DNA of 64,000 nt from Balaenoptera acutorostrata (taxonomy: Eukaryota > Chordata > Mammalia > Artiodactyla > Balaenopteridae). How positions within the stretch are numbered: the stretch's first letter is position 1; each line of letters starts with the position of its first letter. The stretch spans positions 38,272,561 to 38,336,560 of the forward strand of contig NC_080077.1 in the NCBI RefSeq assembly GCF_949987535.1, in the 5' to 3' direction. The position numbers were made by a program, and so were the translations under genes. The notes under the pieces are model-generated. The model was not told the origin of the DNA, did no database searches, and saw only the letters and a list, made by a program, of their open reading frames with translations. This document shows positions 22,221-35,599 of this stretch, one piece after another.

Positions 22221-22224
22221 ACAT

Positions 22225-24795
22225 TAATTGTACCCTGTCTATACCTCGAGAGTTTGCAGTGGCTAAGAAGGACATACATGGAATGTATTAATATGTCTTC
22301 CTAAGAAAAAATATGGAAATGATTAAGCATCACATTGGTCTCTGAATTTCCTGCAAGTCAGGATAAAAGTAGAGATGGGAAGAAATACACAGACTAATTA
22401 ATAGAAAGAGGAGGAAGTAAGGTAAAAGTTGGCTAATTTCAGATACAGATGTTTTCCTATTATTAGATTCTACATCTTCACATACCAAACTCAGTAATAT
22501 AATGGACAAAATAATTGAAGCAAAATTGGGAGAAATTTTTATATGATTTTGCTATTGATAAAAGCCAAGGGCACCATTTAAACAACTCACCAAAGGTCAA
22601 ACTGAATGTGATTCAACTAGTTGGTGATTTAACTTAACACATAGATAAAAGACTAGAGGTATGGTGACACAACCTTCACTTAACTTTGATAAAGAGTTCC
22701 TTTCTTGGTCTGGTTTTGACAGGAGCTAAATAGAAGATAACTTTTGTTCTTTTGTTCCTTTCCTTCCTTTAGTGAGAGCAGATTGGGTCATATAGATTTA
22801 TAATTTGGAAAGCAGGTTAGACAGGGTTGTGTGAATTATCAAGGGTAATATTAATTTTTTGAACACCTTAATATATATTTTATCTTTTAACTTATTTGCC
22901 TTCTATTCAACCAGGATCATTCATTTGCCTTTGGGAAAATTAGGATAAGTGAAACAGAAACGCAAAAGGAAACAAAGAGTCAGAAGTAAGAGTCTGATAT
23001 ACAAAAGATATAAAAAAGAGAATTCTTGAGTCACAGTAATCCATAGTATTGAATCCATGATTTAGGGAAAGAGAAATATGATTTTCTATTTTTGTTTGCA
23101 TAACCTGTTAGAATTTTACAAGGCAGAGGCAGAGTGTATATCATAGAATTGTACTGCCTGTCAACGGTAGAGAGAACTTTGGTAAGTCCTCATCACATAG
23201 TATAGGAGGCTAAGGTCCACTTATTCAGCTCTGGGGATTGTAAGACATAGGAGAGACAGGCTATTGGTAGTGTCCAAAGTTCCAGAGGCAATAGGTGTTT
23301 AACAAGCTTAATGGAAAGCTAAAAGCAGGGGGGACTTTTGCCATGTTCTCTTTGGCATCCAGGGACCAACTATCGTTACACCTGAGGTACCTAACCCTGC
23401 CCCAACAGCTTGTGCACAGTGCAGAAGTGATCTAGAGGTTCCTCTGTAATGCCCAAACCCTAGAAAGAAGCTGGGATTCCAGGTGGGGAAATGCTAGGGG
23501 CTTCACAAGAGAAGTCATCCTGGGTACGAAGGTTTTACTGCCGGATGTCCAAGGAGCCTAGTAAGAATCAGACCCAAGGGGTGCAGGTAACAAGAGGTGA
23601 TGGCCAAAGTCCCTGAAGGCAGAGACTAAGCAGAGTTACATCAGCTTGAGGGTTTCAACAGTAGAGGCCGGCAGGATGCACAGAAAGACCACACTTTGGC
23701 CTCACAGATGAGACCAGCACATGGACCAGCACAGAACTAGAGACGCCCCTCTTGGCCGCCTGTATGCCTGAGAACTTTGCACTGTTTCTCACTAAAGTGC
23801 AGAAATCATCTTGGAAAGAGGGAAAAAGAAAGGGGAAACAGTGCTGGTACTGAGTTGAACCTTGAATCGACCAAAATTGTACCAAATTTAAACTATTTTT
23901 AACCCAAAAGAGATACCATTAATTGGCAAGTTTAAGTGTCTTTGCTTTCCACTGTGGTGAGAGGCTCATGAGGAAAAACTAGTATCAGCTATGGAAAATA
24001 ATAAGCATACATTTTCTTACAACATCTGCGTTGGGTGGATAAGATATTGACTCCGAGAACTCGATGCGATCTCAGTTCTGGAGCTCCTCTGTGCAGAAAC
24101 ACACAGCCAGGCTACTTGGAGGCAGCCTAGGGTCCTTCTCCAGGAGAAAGTTTACATTGATTTGGGCTCTTAGATAAACATTTGACTGAAAATGCCACGC
24201 TCACACTAGAGACCGCAGCAGAAATGCTTGTGGCTTAAAGCGCCTTCACACTGGGACAATGGTCCCCACACTGGTAGCCGAAAAGCTTCAGCAGGGCGTC
24301 TATGAAATGTCTGACTCAGAGCAGCCTTGATTCTCAGTGTGCCTGCCAGGAGGAGTCAGCTATGAAATGTACGCCCAGGAAAGAGAATGAGTTCACTTGC
24401 TTGATAGAGGGATTTGGATCTGACCGACTGAATTTTGCAGAAAGCATAGCACAGACGATAATTTTACTTTTTGACATAATTAAAGTTGAGCTATTTTTTC
24501 TGTCTGTAGCTATACACCAAGATGAACTGCCTCTGGGGTATCCTCCTGGGTTCAAGATAGTAAAATTTTGTCATTGGCCTAAAGGAGAACACTCATCTTT
24601 CCATTTTCCTGTTGTAAAAGGGCATACTCCAGTCTCATAAAAAATACCAGTTTATTTATTAAGTATGTGATAAAGAGAAGATGGGCTTCTGATCATTTAC
24701 TGGAATAATGTTTTAAGAAGTACCTGTCAAATTATGCCCCCTCCCCAGCCTCCTGCAGAAAAATAATGCTTGCTGAATCTAAATACTTTCTACTA
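22225..24795. other. No gene recognised
   Basis: The 23230-23640 stretch is somewhat GC-richer and may be an unassigned old LTR, but I cannot support a name. The 112-codon frame at 24302-24640 has no domain, no splice context and a chance-like composition. Confidence 0.45.
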
Positions 24796-24799
24796 GGTA

Positions 24800-25010
24800 A
24801 AACCTTTGGAGTTGGACAGACTAGTGATAAAATTCATCCTGCTGTATGACATTGGTCAAGCTACCTCTCTGATGCAACTGCAGCCGAAAAAGGGGGCTAA
24901 TGTTCCCAAATATATACTTCATTGGATTTCTGTGAAGATCAAGTGAGATAAGTATATAAAACCCCTAAGTGTTTGGCACATAGTAGAAATTCAATAAATG
25001 TTAGTCCTGT
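24800..25010 (+). mobile_element. MIR SINE, 3' half well preserved
   Basis: Ends with the typical 'aagtgtttggcacatagtagaaattcaataaatgttag', preceded by 'tgtgaagatcaagtgagataa' and 'gacattggtcaagctacctctctg'. Plus orientation. Confidence 0.85.
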
Positions 25011-25609
25011 CCCTCTCATTATAATTTAGGGATCATAACATAACCCTGGCCGAAATTCTGACAACAAATCTGAAATCATTTGAGGGTCTGCCCAATAACG
25101 ACTCATTGCTGAATTTCAAAATATTTTGCCAAAGGAATTCTGATTTTAAAATTTCCCCTCCACTTGTTATTAAACATTTTTGAGCACAAAGAAAGGACCA
25201 GGAACTATATAGACATTCCTGTTTCCTTAAAAAACTCCAGAAGAAAGCTTTTGCTTTTGTCTTTCAATCAAGGAGAGGAAATGAATTGGATTTTTTTTTA
25301 TCTTCCTGTTTGCCTTCTAAAGTACAGTCCTTAATTGAGAAGTTTGAAGTAAATGACGATGAAATATAAACTTATTCAAATAATGGCACCAAAGCAGCAT
25401 TTCTTTTAAATTGTTATGAATTCCCGGTTGCATAAATACATGTAGGGACCAAGTGTGATGCCTAAACTTAAACCACTGAGATGTTTAGGCTCTGATCTGT
25501 AGCTTGGGAAATAAGTAATCTTTTTTTTCAAAATCTGCTTCTGAGATCCTCTTTCCTTTTGTTGGCCAAGTGAGCATCAGTAGTTTTTCCCCCTTAATAT
25601 TCAACTCAG

Positions 25610-25995
25610 TGGCTTCACTGGCTTGGCCACACTAGCTGTGTGATATTGGGAAACACGTTTAACCCTTTGGGATAATTTTTATTCCTTTATATAAAGGAAT
25701 ATGCCAGATTAGACGGGCTTCCATGTTTCTCCCACATCTAAAATACTGTAAATCTATGTAGACCTCTCTATGTGTAGAAAGAAGTGGTCTGAGAGTTGGC
25801 AACTGACTTAGATTAAAAAAGACATGAGCTAAAGATTGCTCCAACTTCTCTAACTTTGGATATCAGAGAAGTGCTTGCCTGACTCATTCTGATTTAAGGG
25901 CTTGCTAGGCACCCAGTATTTGCCAGACTCTAGGAATCCAAGGCAAACAGTTTCCGCCCTCGCGGCTTTGAAGTTTAGTTGAGAGAGGCAGATAT
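25610..25995 (+). mobile_element. Weak MIR-like and unassigned ancient repeat fragments
   Basis: At 25630-25675, 'actagctgtgtgatattgggaaacacgtttaaccc' fits the MIR core. At 25885-25995, 'tgctaggcacccagtatttgccagactctaggaatcc...gccctcgcggctttgaag' fits an ancient mammalian repeat of uncertain family. Confidence 0.45.
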
Positions 25996-26038
25996 AAAAC
26001 TAGTGTAACCTACAGTACGTATAGGATTCAGTTAGAGG

Positions 26039-26059
26039 AGGGGAGAGAGAGAGAGAGAA
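26039..26059 (+). repeat. (GA)n microsatellite
   Basis: Short purine run 'ggggagagagagagagagaa' embedded in unique-looking DNA. Confidence 0.8.
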
Positions 26060-26569
26060 TAATGCCAGTAGTATCGCTAGCAAATAACTGAAACTGGAGT
26101 TTCTGCAGGTCAGGATATGTTTCTTTGAGCAAATTTCCTCCTTCCAGAGCTATTAATATTGTTTTCAGGTCAGAACCGAGTTCAGTGAGCAGAGGGTAGG
26201 TATATCTGAGACTCCTGCTCAGTATGCTGTTGTGCAACGGGTCACGCTCAGTTTCTAACCATCATCAACTGGAAACCAACTTCATTAACCACTGAGTAAT
26301 TACTAACACTCCCATGAATAATGGTCATGGTAATTTTAGAAACATCCATTTAGCTGACACATCAAAGGTGACCCAACATGTCTCACAAAGTAATGACTCT
26401 GACCAGTGAAAAATTAAACCACATCCTCTCGTCAATTTGTTTGCAGATCAGTTAATGGAGTCTCCTACAGAAGAGGTTTTATTTTTACTTTTCTGGCTTC
26501 ATTTATATGACCTTGATTGGGATAGAGGAGAGGTTTTCAGATAGAATATTGGCAATGACGCTGTCAGTG

Positions 26570-26645
26570 ATTCTCAAACTTGTTATTCTGGTGACTGTGG
26601 AAGCTCACCATGATCCCCCAAGCTAAATATCACATTCACCTGACA
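26570..26645 (+). mobile_element. MER5-like hAT fragment
   Basis: Begins 'cagtgattctcaaacttgttattctggtgactgtggaagctcacc', which has the CAGTGGTTCTCAAAC-type terminus of MER5-group MITEs. The second terminus is not visible, so this is truncated or a chance match. Confidence 0.4.
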
Positions 26646-27299
26646 AAAAACTTGGGTATGATGTCTGTGACTTTGAAAATACCTTTTCTTTTTTTTTTTT
26701 TTTGGCTTGCTTCGACTGTTTAGAAAGTAATTGTGTTTTCACCTGAGAAATGGTCTTGAAATACTGAAATTTGATAGAAAAGGATGATGAGGAAAAAAAG
26801 ATAGAGTGTCAGAGACTAAGACAATAGGGGGTCAACAGACAAGGTCAAGGGATAAAAGCTTAGAGAAGGTGGTAGCACTGCCAATGTGGACTCTAAAAAG
26901 AAAGGAAAGATCCTGATACAAACTTCAGTTACACAGTCTTCAACTAAATTATGTAAATGCAGTTCATAGTCATAAACAAAACCAATTTTTTCCCCTATGA
27001 CAACGGGCTGATAATACTAACACCATCTGATCCTTTTTATTCCCTTATCTAGTTTAATTCCATGGCTCACCATTACAACCCTGAAACACTGACAAATACC
27101 TTTACCTCCCTTGCCCACTTCCCTCTCAATTATAGTCACCTGGAAAAACCTCAGTTCTAGGTTAAGCAAACTTATCTGCCTACTCCATGCCTGCATCAGA
27201 CAACCATACTGTGACATTTTATATTCATAACCACAAATCCCAAAATGGCAAACCATGATACTCTGAGATTCTACTTTAATTCTTTAATGTATCAGGTTT

Positions 27300-29370
27300 C
27301 ATGCTCTCTCCTCAATCTTCCCTCACTTTCCTCTGTCACTTTTAGCTAATGATCTTGCCTAATATATCATTAACACCACCAAGAAACAGGAACGTTCTTA
27401 CTTTCTACCAAAATCAAAATCTATTTGAATCTGAACCCATGTTTTCTCTTTCATTCTTTTATAATGAATAGTGGCCCAGTTTCTATCAAAGGCCAAACCC
27501 TCCACCTGTGCTTCGAAGCTCATCACCATTTCCTTCTCAAGGACTTTATTCCTAAAAGTTTTATTACTCCTGCATAGTCAATTTCTTGCTTGCTTTTGGA
27601 TCAAAAAGATACATATAAAAACTTTTTTATCTTTCATCTTAAAAGTCATCCTTTTAAGAGGCTAGAAGCAATGAAACTCTGGTAACAATGAGCACACCTA
27701 GGGCCAGATGGGAGTTTCTAAATACCACTCTTCAGTAAAAAGAACCAGGAGTCCTTGGAAAGCTGGTTGATTTCAAGGCTGAATTAGCGAAAATACATGA
27801 TGAACATCTTGTGGTGCCAGAATATAAGGAAATGTACACACATACAAGTACACACACATACACACGCAGCAAAGAAAAGAAATGTTAAGTGAAAGAAAAA
27901 TGAAAAGAATTGGGACAAATATTAAGGTCATAGGAGGCAACCTGAAAAAGCCTTCAATGGCTAAAGTTAAAACAACCTGGGCAACAGCATTGGATTAAGA
28001 GTGAAAAAATACAATAAACATCCAAAAGTTCATACTGACATAAATAAATACCAGAATAACTAATGAGCTACCTAAATAAAGGGGAAGAAGTGACATTGCT
28101 TTCCTACAGAAGAATTCCAAGTAATAAATATAGGATGAATGAGGAAAATAAAAAGTACCATTAGAATGCCTCAGTAATATCTGCCACAGGCAAGATCCAC
28201 CAATGGAGCTAAAATTTATAAGCAAGAGTTTAAGGAGAAACAGGATCCTTGCATGGGCTTAAAGTATCTCCCCCCAAACATTTAGTAATTACAAAGGGAA
28301 AAATAGTAACATTACAGAGGTAAACCATGGAAGACACCACCTTACCCAAGTAATCATGCTCAAAATAACCAGAGATACAGTTTGACATAATGTATACCCT
28401 GGTTTGAAGCACTCAGAAGGGCGTACTGCTTCTGTGGTATCCTTTTCAATAATACATACCCTCAATCTAATCATGAGAAAACATCAGACAAACCCAAAGT
28501 GAGGGACATTCTACAAAATACAACTTGTACTCTTAAAAAATGTCAAGGTCATGAAAGGCAAGGGAAGACTGAAGGCCTGTCGCAGATTGGAGGAGTCTAA
28601 GGAAGCATGACAACTAAATGCAAAGTGGGATCTTGGATTTGATCCTGGAAAAGAAAAAGACATTCATCAAAACACTCAATATATTCTGTACTTTAGTTAA
28701 TAGTATTGCACCAAGGGTAATTTTTTTGGTTTTGATAAATGCTCTCTAGTTACATCAGATATTAACATAAGAGGAAGATGGGCGAAGGGCATACTGGAAC
28801 TCTGTACTACTTTTGTAATTCTTCTGTAAGTCTAAAATTATCTCAACATAAAAAAAAAGAAAATTAAAAAGCCACCCTTGACCTAATCTCTCCTTCCAGT
28901 TACCATACAGCAAAGCTTCTTGAAAGAGTGGCCTATGGCTCCTGACGCTATCTCCTCACCTTCAGCCAGACTTTGGATGGACCCATTGCCTAAAACTGTC
29001 ATCATTCAGTTCCATAGGGGCAAAACTGATGGGGCCTTCTTTACCCTAATCTACCTCCATCTCTCAGCTGCAGTAGTTGACAAAGTTGATAACGTGCTCT
29101 TCCTTGAAACATTGTCATCTCTTGGCTTCTATGTCATCACACATTCCTGGTTTCCTATGTCATTTACTCTGTGCTCCTCCATCTCCTCTGATTCATTCCC
29201 TTCCTCAAACTCCAAAATTTAGTCCTTGGCTGTCATCTTTCTCTGTACTCCCTCCCTCATTATTTATCCACTTTCATGGTTGGAAGAGCTATAAACATGT
29301 TTACAGCCCTGACCTTTCCTCTCCCTATCTGAAGGCGACAATCTTTGATTGCCTGAAGGATCCTGGTTTT
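27300..29370 (+). mobile_element. L2 LINE (reverse-transcriptase region), split
   Basis: Left half 27300-27665 has 'agtttctatcaaaggccaaaccctccacctgtgcttcgaagc' and 'tatctttcatcttaaaagtcatcc'. Right half 28870-29370 has 'ccacccttgacctaatctc...cttcttgaaagagt', 'ctcagctgcagtagttgacaaagttgataacgtgctcttccttgaaaca', 'cttggcttctatgtcatcacacattcctggttt' and 'acagccctgacctttcc'. The two halves follow each other in the L2 ORF2 consensus, so they are one element. An L1M 3' end lies between them. No open frame survives. Confidence 0.8.
27690..28868 (+). mobile_element. Old L1M 3' UTR inserted in an L2
   Basis: The last 350 bp read 'ggaagcatgacaactaaatgcaaagtgggatcttggatttgatcctggaaaagaaaaagacattcatc', 'gtactttagttaatagtattgcaccaagggtaattt', 'gaagatgggcgaagggcatactggaactctgtactac' and 'tctgtaagtctaaaattatctcaacataaaaaa', which is the 3' UTR of ancient L1M (L1MC/L1ME group) elements. 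It ends in an A-rich tail. The upstream boundary is approximate. Target-site duplications are no longer evident. Confidence 0.8.
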
Positions 29371-29374
29371 CTTC

Positions 29375-31040
29375 TTCAGCAACGAGGGCTGGATGAGGAC
29401 AGAGTGGGCACCTGAGTTTTGTGGCTGTATCTCTGGAATATTCAACAAGTTCCCTTTTCAGTAAAAGGGAAGGCAAGATCTGATCCATTCAGTATTTTCT
29501 AGGGTGAATATCATATGCCATTGGAAGAACTTAATTACATTCTCTGCCCAATCCAGTCCCATTATTGCTTCCTGTCACTGTATTTGTAATTCAAAGAAAA
29601 TTTTCCTTCCTAATATATTATACCTAGGAGGCCACACATAATACAAGCACAACTTAGTATGATTCATATACAAATGAATTTCTATTTCAGGGATGAGATA
29701 ATTTCTATTTTATTCCCCAAATGATGATTCACAGGTATAATACAGACTGGACTACATCAATTCCTTGGCATATTTTGCTTAGGAAACATGGCAATGTGTT
29801 AATATCCTCTGCTTCCATAAGAAAGAGGAAATATCACATGGTTAGTTTAGCATCCTGGGCCTTTGAGGGTTCATTTTGAGATTTTACTGCAAATGTCATA
29901 TAACAGTAATGCTGAATCCAAGAAATATTAGGAGACTTGTAACATTATCAAAAAGAAATCTGTGGTTTTTCACTGACCTAAATGGCTATCAGTTTGCTTG
30001 TACTGATGTGTGTTGAGAAAGCGTGGGGAGAGGGGGTGTGGAAAGAGAATGGGAAGCAATTAACTAAGCCCCTATGCTTTAGCTCAGGCAACAGTGTTAG
30101 GCTGGTAGCACGATGAAGGAAAAGAGAGGGACAGGGGCTATAGATACCCTGGACTTTACTCTTACCATCTGAGATCAAGTACCCAAACTGATTTCTGCCC
30201 CTCACTTGATTCTTAAAGAAAATTTTTGAAATACATTTTCAGGAGACAAAAACATATAACAGGACAGCTGGTAAACAAATAGTATACTACTGGGGTTTAA
30301 GTACAATTTTTAAACAGCTGCCTCCGTGTATTACAAATGTCAGTTTTAGGCTCCAGCTGTTCCAAATAGGTTTGTTCCTAAGCTACTGGCTAAACAAATG
30401 CAAAGGATAATTGTTCTTTAATGTTCCAGACGTTAAGATAATTTCCGTATGTATTTATAGTTGAATGGTCTTGTAAATATTATTACATATCTAAAATGTT
30501 ATGGTAAAATATAACTTAGAGAGAATACGTCATAATATTAAATTAGTTTGTGTATATTAGACACTTCCATCAAAAAGCAATAGAATGCCCTCTTCCCACC
30601 TTACTTGAACTACTAATAAGTCAAGGATTTTAGCAAAGACAAAAAACAAAAACAAAAACAAAAAAACTGGTCCTATTCTAACAACTTATGGTACCTTGTC
30701 CAAACGCATTTTAGGCATTTCTCTTAACACCATTTGCAATGAATAACCATTTCTTACTTTGTTTCTCTTTAAAATGAAGAAAAACCTTTTCTTCAAATAA
30801 TTCTAAAAACAACCATATTATCTGTATCCAAACGAAAATGTGAAACAAAATCTTGATGTTCATATACAATAGTTTTATGACTTGCCAGTGATTCATTTAT
30901 ATTCAGATATTCTGTGTGCTGAGTTCATCTGACTTGTCCAACAGAAAAGGAAAGGCTTTTGTGCACTTCACGTTCAAAAACTTCAGTGCTCCACACGCCC
31001 GCTCTGTGATGCTGAGAATGTGCCTTTGGGTGCTTTTGAA
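29375..31040. other. No gene recognised
   Basis: AT-rich unique-looking sequence; includes a (CAAAAA)n-like run at about 30636-30666. Confidence 0.45.
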
Positions 31041-31044
31041 ATGA

Positions 31045-31255
31045 GTTGTCCACTTTCTCTTTGCTCACTTCTCCATCTGGAATGTTCTTCTCCTACTCAC
31101 TGTTGCCTCCCCTGTCTCCATGTCCACTTTCTCAAGCCAAAGCACTTCTTTAAAGCCCCGTTTAAATACTTCCTGCTCATTGATGACTTACTTGAATTCT
31201 CAAGCCACAGTGAGTTCCTCTATTCTACTCGTAATCAGAATTAGGCTACAAATGT
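31045..31255 (+). mobile_element. L2 3'-end fragment
   Basis: Blocks 'ctttgctcacttctccatctggaatgttcttctcc', 'tccactttctcaagccaaagcac' and 'ctttaaagccccgtttaaatacttcctgc' follow the L2 3' region. It abuts the LTR at 31266. Confidence 0.6.
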
Positions 31256-31265
31256 CTTGAGGGTG

Positions 31266-31630
31266 TGCTATGGTCTGAATGTTTGTGTCCCTATCAAACT
31301 CATATGCTGAAGCCTAATCCCCAAATGTGATGGTTTTTGGAGGTGGGGCTTTTGGGAGGTGAGTGGGTCATTAGGGTGGAGCCCTCCTAAATGAGTGCCT
31401 TTGATAAGAAGAAACACCAGAGACCTTCCACTCTCTGCTGTCTGCCATGTGAGAACACAAGGAGAAGACTAACACTGCAAACCAGGAACTAGGTTCTCAC
31501 CAGACACCACACCTGCCAGCACTTTGATATTTGGACTTCCAAGCTTCCATAACTGTGAAATATAAATGTATGTTGTTTAAACCACCCAACTAGGCTCTAT
31601 TTGTTATAGCAGCCTGAACTGCCTAACACA
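31266..31630 (+). mobile_element. MaLR-like solo LTR
   Basis: A 365-bp repeat beginning TGCTATGGTCTGAATGTTTG and ending CTGAACTGCCTAACACA, so TG...CA bounded. Internal blocks 'gaggtggggcttttgggaggtgagtgggtcattagggtggagccctc', 'tctgccatgtgagaacacaaggagaag', 'gaaccaggaactaggttctcaccag' and 'aaatgtatgttgtttaaaccacccaactaggctc' match MST/MLT-type LTRs of ERVL-MaLR retrotransposons. It is non-coding, and neither a partner LTR nor internal sequence is present. A 5-bp target duplication is not clear. Confidence 0.8.
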
Positions 31631-33400
31631 GGATAGAATCATATTTACTTCTGTTGCACCTCCTAACAGGTTCAATAAAAAAAAGACACACTCAAATTAC
31701 ATTAGGTGACATAGGATGGATACACACACACACACCCTAGACAATTCAAGATCTTGCTCAGGGACACCTGAGTACTGACTTTGTTTGAGGACGTGGCCTT
31801 GCTGGTGATAAATAAAAAGCAGTTTCTCGACAAGTGCTCAGCAGTTTTCGTAACTCTAGGTGGACACTATATAGTATACAGTATTTACACTGCATGGAGA
31901 GTATCACCAGTAACTGTTTGCCATGTTTGGGAACTAAAGAACCGTGGTGGGACACTAAGGGACCAAACTAAGGGGGCAAAAACCACACCAGTATTCTCTT
32001 CTACTCCTGTTCTATCTATTAACTTTGCTTCTACTAAGTTCTGTATTCTTGGCTCAATAAATCTGAAATTGGATGTGTGCGAGATTAACAGTATGACTTG
32101 CACCTTGACCCACATACTATTCTTTATCCATATTATTCTTTCATTTTATGTATAACACCAGACCTTTGAGCAGAAATAAAGATTAACAAGAAATCAGACA
32201 GAAAAAAACTGGTGTTTCTCTGCACTGTTATGTTTTTCTGAGAAACCTTGTTCAAAATAGAACATTAAAATCAATTGAAGAAGAGAGAGCAGTATTTAAA
32301 TGTTGCTATTTACTTCTAATGTGTCATTAGAATATACAGTATCTGTCACTAACACAGAATCAAATAATCAAATTTCATGGCAGAATTCCTGAGACTAATG
32401 TTTGTGTCATTTCATTTTGTAGTTGTTTTGTGGGTAAGTGAAAGCCAATTTTACCAATTATATTACCATCATTTAGCACACTGCACGTAAACAACTATAT
32501 CAGTGTCATCAAGTAAAGTAGTTAGCACTGATGGGTGCACACAAAGGTAGGGAATCAGCTATAATAATAAATTATATACATATAATAGTATATAGTATTT
32601 ACACGTATATCCTCCAGTAGGTTATTTATTATAAACTTGGAGAAAATGATAGTTAAATAAGTTTGTTTGTCAAGTAATAAACACTTAGAAAAATAACCTG
32701 TGTTGGAAATTGTCTCAGTCATCTAAAGAATCTCACTATAAGATTTGGCTGATAGAAACTAGCTGTGTTGCCGAAATGTATCTGATGCTATCCCACCAAT
32801 GATCTTATCTCTTGCATAGATTTGCTCTCCTTTCTAAGTGTTTGAGACTATTTTCAAGTCAAACAGCTTCCAGCTTCCATTTAAAGAGCAAGTGAATCAA
32901 AGTTAAGCTATTTTCAGGGCGGGCACTGGAGCAATTCTGTGTACACAGTATGTGCCACAGTGAGTCGAATTCAGCCCCAAACCTCTGGAGGCAATTCAGC
33001 TGATGCAAAATTTCAGTATTTCCACTTTCCTTTTTAAACAGGAAGTGAGAAGGCCTTGCAGTATCCTAATAGAAGAGTTAAGTCACTGCCCAGAGAAGGA
33101 GAAAAACTGATTCCTCCATGATTTGCTTGATGTGTTGTTTACAACTTTAAAGGACTCTACCTATGAAACTCTTTATCATCCAATTATATTCATCTTTACC
33201 TAGAGACACCCAAAAGGGCTTCTGGAGAGTACTAGGATTTAAAATGCACTTAAAAATGTTGATTCTATCACCATATAGTCCTTAATTTAAAAGCTAGGAA
33301 AGATAAGTTTCAGGAAGTTTTGAAATTTTCAGTGAATTATTTTAATTTAAGTATAACAATTGTGACTGGTACGTTGAACAGGCAGGTCTCATTGAATTTA
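31631..33400. other. Unique-looking AT-rich DNA, no gene found
   Basis: Contains a short (CA)n at 31720-31735. The 124-codon frame at 31781-32155 has no domain signal. Confidence 0.45.
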
Positions 33401-33405
33401 ATCAG

Positions 33406-33453
33406 ATACCATTTAATTTAAATACCATTTAATCAAATACCATTAAATGGTAT
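33406..33453 (+). repeat. Clustered 12-mer direct and inverted repeats
   Basis: ATACCATTTAAT occurs at 33406-33417 and 33422-33433, and its exact reverse complement ATTAAATGGTAT at 33442-33453. The inverted copy overlaps a third near-copy, ATACCATTAAAT, at 33437-33448. Confidence 0.9.
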
Positions 33454-33454
33454 G

Positions 33455-35595
33455 TCTTCCTATTGTCAATTCCAATTTATTGAGGTGAGGAAAACATTCC
33501 CTGCCCCTGGATTAGAACACAGGCTGTTCTGAGACATTTCTGTTCTCCGTTAGTTACTAAAAAGCTCACTGTGTGGTAAAACACAAATTAAATTCCATAA
33601 TTGAATGCCTAGTTCCATGTAATTTTCAAAAGCTTCATATTTATCCGAAATTGCTGTTGCTTACATGTTCCACAGCTGTACCTGCTAAAGGAGAGACACT
33701 GGGCTGGTAAGGTGGAGGGGTGGCGGCTGGTCATTATTTCACAGCTCCTTATCTTCCATCAAACAAGAGATTTCTAACCCTTCTGAGGTTAGAGATCTAG
33801 CTGGGGGATGGGAAGAGAATTAGGGAGGCTGAGAAGTTCTTACTTGGCTGTAGTGTCACCGGCTGGCTTCCCGCTCTCTGCGTCTGGCAGCTCTTTGGAG
33901 CTAAGTCTCTGACGGTTCTTCAAGGACCCTAATTGGTGGGTCTCTCAAAATGCAGTTTACTTGACCAGTGCAAATACATTCTGATTCCACCCCAGGATTC
34001 TAAGGGCCTACCCGCAGTACTTCTCCACCAAGAACTGATGACCTCTACGAGACCTCCTGTGGTAGAATCTAACATGACTTTCAGCTGGCTCTCCCTCTGA
34101 GGAAAATGCCTGCATCTGCTTCTTGGAAAACAAGGATGTATTTTACCTCAACAAACATTGGGAACAGGCTGAAAGAAATGCAGTAGCACCTCTTCTTACT
34201 CTTTGGTCGGGGCTACCTGGCTTGTCTTTACCTTAGAGATTTCTAGGCAGAGGTTAGATATTAGTCCAATGTGCCCACTAATAGCAGAGCTCATAGCTCA
34301 GGTTCTCCCAGTAGCCAGCTGAAGGCCCTTCCTGTCTTCAGGAGTACCACACCCTTTCCACTGGGGGAGTGGGGCTTTCCTCCTACCTGGAACTCTCAAC
34401 TAACATCTCCTCCATTGCCTCCTCTCAAATCCCATAATCTCATCCCTCTATCCACGTAATGTGCACTCAGGGTTTTGTACTACTTTTATAAATTCTACAT
34501 ATAGATTTGTACCATTTTAGAATTCAACATCTTTTGTGTTTTGGCTCAGCAGTCAAAACTTCTAATTTAATGTTCTATTACCCAATATTTGTTTAAATCA
34601 TCTAACACTAGTCAATGGCAAGATTTTCTCCTGGAGAATTTTTATTAAACATCAAATTGGGTCATAGATTGGTAAAGTGTGTTTTGTTCTGAAGTTATAT
34701 CTTAAAAAAAACCATCAGTTTTCTTATTACAATGAAGAGCTCTTTAAGCCTGTAGGCAATTAGTATTGAAATTAAGTGCATAATGAGTTTTTACTGTATA
34801 TTTTATGATGTGCTTGTAAAGGTAGTAATTACTTGGTTAAGTAGTGAAAGGATTTGTTGTATAACTGCATGTAGAGTTTCCCAAGGAAAATGGAATACAA
34901 AATTTGATTAAGATGACAAAACATCTACCACATTTCTTAAGTTTTACAACGATTGGTATGCATAGTGTATACCATTTAAATTCTATTAAAGTTGTAAACA
35001 TGGGGCAACATATCTAGTAAAAAGAAATATTCCTTTGACTTCATTATTATTATTTTTTTATTATTATTTAATATTCACCAAGCAGCCATGCTGAGCAAAG
35101 CTCTAATTTAATGTTTATCAAGTGCTGTTAAGTACTTAGATAAAGGGGACCAATCTAGGATTACTGTATTTTGAAATTCAAACTATCCATTCATCAAAAT
35201 GTTTGGTGAACACATATTTCTCTTTTTTTATTACTTCTTATTTTATTCTTCTTTTAAAAGTTTGATTATTATGAGTATCATGTTTTTACAGCCAGCTTTT
35301 TCTTTAGTTTATTGATTAGTCAAATAAAAATTTGAGTAACTATTGCATTATATTGATGACCATGAACTTATGATAAACAAAGCCAAAGCGGAGGGGCTAC
35401 TATACTTGATCTTGGGCCTGTAAAGACCCTTTTGAGGTCATCCAATCTTTTCTCCTGCCTTTAGCATTTTAGATAAGCAATGTTGTTATTTCACTGAGGA
35501 TTTTAAGACTGAGAAGTTCCTTTATCTAATCTAAACTCATAGTCTGTATCTTGTTTTGTTTTGTTTTGTTTTTTAATTAGGCAATTATGAAGGTC
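33455..35595. other. No gene recognised
   Basis: Somewhat GC-richer between 33650 and 34450, but no open exon or RNA gene is recognisable. An (ATT)n-like run is at about 35043-35070 and a (TTTTG)n run at 35551-35572. The segment near 35410-35530 may be an old SINE remnant. Confidence 0.4.
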
Positions 35596-35599
35596 TTCA

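Noticed and set aside
24302..24640. 112-codon open frame
   Set aside because: No domain, no exon context and no poly-A or splice pattern; such lengths are expected by chance somewhere in 64 kb.
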